Shown here: positions 4,753-6,366 of the stretch, in pieces
How the letters are laid out: each line of letters begins with the position of its first letter
Numbering within the stretch: the first letter of the stretch is position 1
Source: CAZCAQ01 sp964563965
GTDB lineage: Bacteria; Patescibacteriota; WWE3; UBA101185; UBA10185
Reading direction: 5' to 3'
DNA: 6,366 bases
NCBI GenBank assembly: GCA_964563965.1
Contig: CAZLZI010000047.1
Coordinates: 1 to 6,366, forward strand
Notes under the pieces: generated by a model
Database searches by the model: none
The model's input: the letters and a program-made list of their open reading frames with translations, nothing else
Told to the model about the DNA's origin: nothing
Program-made: the position numbers and the translations under genes

Positions 4753-6366
4753 TAATAAATTGGCGTAATTGTATATATTACAGTAGTTGAGTACGGCAAT
4801 GCTTCTTGAGTTGCAGGTACTTTAACTTTATACGTTATGGTGAATTGTTCACTTGAAATTGGGGAGCCCGTTACGCTGCTGGTATGGTCAGCCACAATAT
4901 CCCCAGGACCACTAACAGAAAACGGAGCATAGCATGGAGGTGTTCCTCCTCCAGAACATGGATTTTCACCAAATATATTACTTCCTTGGACGCTTGTATC
5001 TGATGATGTGTAACCAAAACCTAAATCACTAGATCTGAACTCATCTGGAGAGGCATAACTGCCGCCATTAAAATTAATAATTTCAGCACTAGGATTTACC
5101 GGTGAAGTCAGAACATCTGTTATAAATGCTCGTATTACATACCCGCTGTATGCATTGGTAGAGGTGGTAAGTGTTGTGTCTTCAGTATCCTCATAGCTAT
5201 TTCCTACATTAAGATTAGAAAAAGTTACAGAAGAGGGACTTACAGAAAATGACAGCGTAGGTGCTACAGTTTGCCCATCAGATGAAATGTAACTTGAGAC
5301 ATTTCCAGCGTTATCAATAGTACGGACATTAAAATAGTAGAGCTTTGATGTTTGTAAGGTTAGTGCTGTTGCCGTTACAGATGTATTTGTGGTAGTACTC
5401 GTCCATGTTTTAATATCAGTACCACCTAGTGTTGTACCAATGGAATATTCATATCTAAGTAGACCTGACGCACTAGAGGATATCCCACTCCAATTGGCAG
5501 ATAACGATGATAATGACCCGTCATTAAACGATCCATCACTCCCTATACTTGTCCCATCAAACACAGTTCCACCACTTGGCGCAGTGGTATCATACCCAAA
5601 ATCAAGTTCACTTTCTAAATTCCCCCCATAAGAAACCCACGAAGAGTATTCCCCTCCTGCATCTTTTACCCGAGCTTGCCAATGATAAGGTTGATCGGTT
5701 GTAAGTCCAGAGCTTGTGACAGATAAAGTTATAGGAGAGCCAGAGTATGCAACTCCACTACCACAACTATCTTCTGTATTAGAAAAGGAGGTTCCTACTA
5801 TATCTCTTTCAACACACAGATAAAGAGTGTCTGATGAATCGGGGTCAGAGGCACTAGCTGAAAACTTCACATCATCAGCTAACCACGTTCCCACGGAAAC
5901 CGGTATATCAGTTGTGTCTGCTTGAGCCAGACTAGACGGGGAGTTCGGGGGTTGATTAAATTGCCAACAAGAATCGTTGTTTCCCTGATTAACAGAACCT
6001 CCTAAAGGCAAATTGTAAACCAATTTAGTGTTTGAGGGGTGACAGCCGCTATCTTTTATATTGACATATTCAATTGTCAAATCGCTTGTAGGACTTGCAT
6101 CAGTGTTTTGATCAATAGTGAAAAGAGCTAACCATTTTGAGGTTGATAGGGTTGATTCTAAATTAATTTTACTTCCTGAATTGCCTTCCAGTGTTAAGAG
6201 ATTTTGGAATGTAAAATAGGGGGTGTTAGCAGTGTGATACGCAAACTTGATAGTTTTACCTGGTATTGTACAACTGAAATTATAAAAAGTAGTTGTTCCT
6301 GAAATCGTAGATGTCCCACTCCCCCCAATTGCTACTGTCCCTGTCCTTGGAGTAAATGTTCCACTG
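4752..6366 (-). CDS. Large secreted multidomain surface protein, 5' end missing
   Basis: The reading frame is open to the right edge, giving 537 visible codons (6365-4755); the true start is outside. A TTG at 6080 is internal, since 95 open codons with sensible protein sequence precede it. Visible residues ~1-135 are Gly/Thr-rich strand repeats (TFTPRTGTVAIGGSGTSTIS, FYNFSC, IEYVNIKDSGC) like beta-helix surface proteins. Two FN3/Ig-like modules follow: ~137-262 (PPNSPSSLAQ, HWQARVKDAGGEYSSW, FGYDTTAPS) and ~263-369 (YYFNVRTIDNAGNVSSY). The C-terminal module (~370-537) has LTTSTNAYSGY, FGYT and the ending YSTTVIYTITPIY, shared with the product of 2807-3874. A cysteine pair lies in a loop (NPCSGGGTPPCYAP). 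No enzyme motif is seen. It is probably a long surface stalk or adhesin, held by the DUF916-like protein encoded next with a one-base TAATG overlap. Confidence 0.85.
   Translation of the reverse strand, partial: SGTFTPRTGTVAIGGSGTSTISGTTTFYNFSCTIPGKTIKFAYHTANTPYFTFQNLLTLEGNSGSKINLESTLSTSKWLALFTIDQNTDASPTSDLTIEYVNIKDSGCHPSNTKLVYNLPLGGSVNQGNNDSCWQFNQPPNSPSSLAQADTTDIPVSVGTWLADDVKFSASASDPDSSDTLYLCVERDIVGTSFSNTEDSCGSGVAYSGSPITLSVTSSGLTTDQPYHWQARVKDAGGEYSSWVSYGGNLESELDFGYDTTAPSGGTVFDGTSIGSDGSFNDGSLSSLSANWSGISSSASGLLRYEYSIGTTLGGTDIKTWTSTTTNTSVTATALTLQTSKLYYFNVRTIDNAGNVSSYISSDGQTVAPTLSFSVSPSSVTFSNLNVGNSYEDTEDTTLTTSTNAYSGYVIRAFITDVLTSPVNPSAEIINFNGGSYASPDEFRSSDLGFGYTSSDTSVQGSNIFGENPCSGGGTPPCYAPFSVSGPGDIVADHTSSVTGSPISSEQFTITYKVKVPATQEALPYSTTVIYTITPIY
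4755..5258 (-). other. C-terminal WxL-like module, copy 1
   Basis: This segment encodes the last ~168 residues of the large surface protein. Compared with the segment at 2810-3325 it shares, in order, LT-x-STN-xxx-GY-x(9)-LTS, ASP-xx-F, FGYT-xx-D, SSE and Y-x-TTVI-x-T-x-TP-x-Y at the exact C-terminus. The common order and the shared end mark it as a distinct domain, not general low-complexity similarity. Confidence 0.7.

Noticed and set aside
6078..6080. TTG as the start codon of the large surface protein
   Set aside because: The frame stays open for 95 more codons to the window edge, and these encode the same style of Gly/Thr-rich beta repeats, so the TTG is internal.
898..6366. CRISPR array, insertion sequence or other mobile element
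   Set aside because: There are no regularly spaced direct repeats, no transposase and no terminal inverted repeats; the only tandem repeat is the coding Asp triplet tract.

Overview
This AT-rich window carries one tightly packed minus-strand gene cluster that appears to build a cell-surface protein complex, followed by a tRNA-Val(UAC) gene. I place the organism tentatively in the Candidate Phyla Radiation (Patescibacteria, Microgenomates-like). The reasons are: Ser/Thr-rich secreted beta-proteins of a type I remember from those genomes, a cohesin with the IAGGLPNPG and NDGKGTN motifs, a dockerin ending in the DLVDFSILMY style, and no enzymes. This assignment is inference from memory, not a search. 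UGA is used as a normal stop codon (in two ATGA overlaps and before the tRNA), which argues against the Gracilibacteria/Absconditabacteria code.

Layout, in transcription order from right to left: (1) the 3' part of a large secreted protein (4752 to beyond the right edge), with beta-helix-like sequence, two FN3/Ig-like modules and a C-terminal beta-module; (2) a signal-peptide protein with a C-terminal membrane anchor resembling the DUF916/DUF3324 proteins of Gram-positive WxL loci (3871-4752); (3) a second secreted beta-protein ending in the same C-terminal module (2807-3874); (4) a second DUF916/DUF3324-like membrane protein (1878-2786); (5) a secreted protein with two Ig-like domains, an Asp-rich linker and a single C-terminal dockerin-type calcium loop (898-1872); (6) a protein with three membrane helices and an extracytoplasmic cohesin domain (101-901); (7) tRNA-Val (6-82). 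CDS junctions are TAATG, ATGA, a 20-nt gap, a 5-nt gap and ATGA, so the genes look like one translationally coupled operon. No stretch over 300 bases lacks a gene.

Proposed working model (inference): two pairs of a beta-protein and a membrane-anchored DUF916-like partner, arising by duplication, form a WxL-like surface complex in which the WxL tryptophan position is occupied by a Gly-Tyr motif. The adjacent dockerin protein has no anchor of its own and is held on the cell by the neighbouring membrane cohesin. The combination of a WxL-like locus with a private cohesin-dockerin pair in one operon is the most notable content. The tRNA downstream seems to have its own extended -10 promoter, whose TG is supplied by the stop codon of the cohesin gene.
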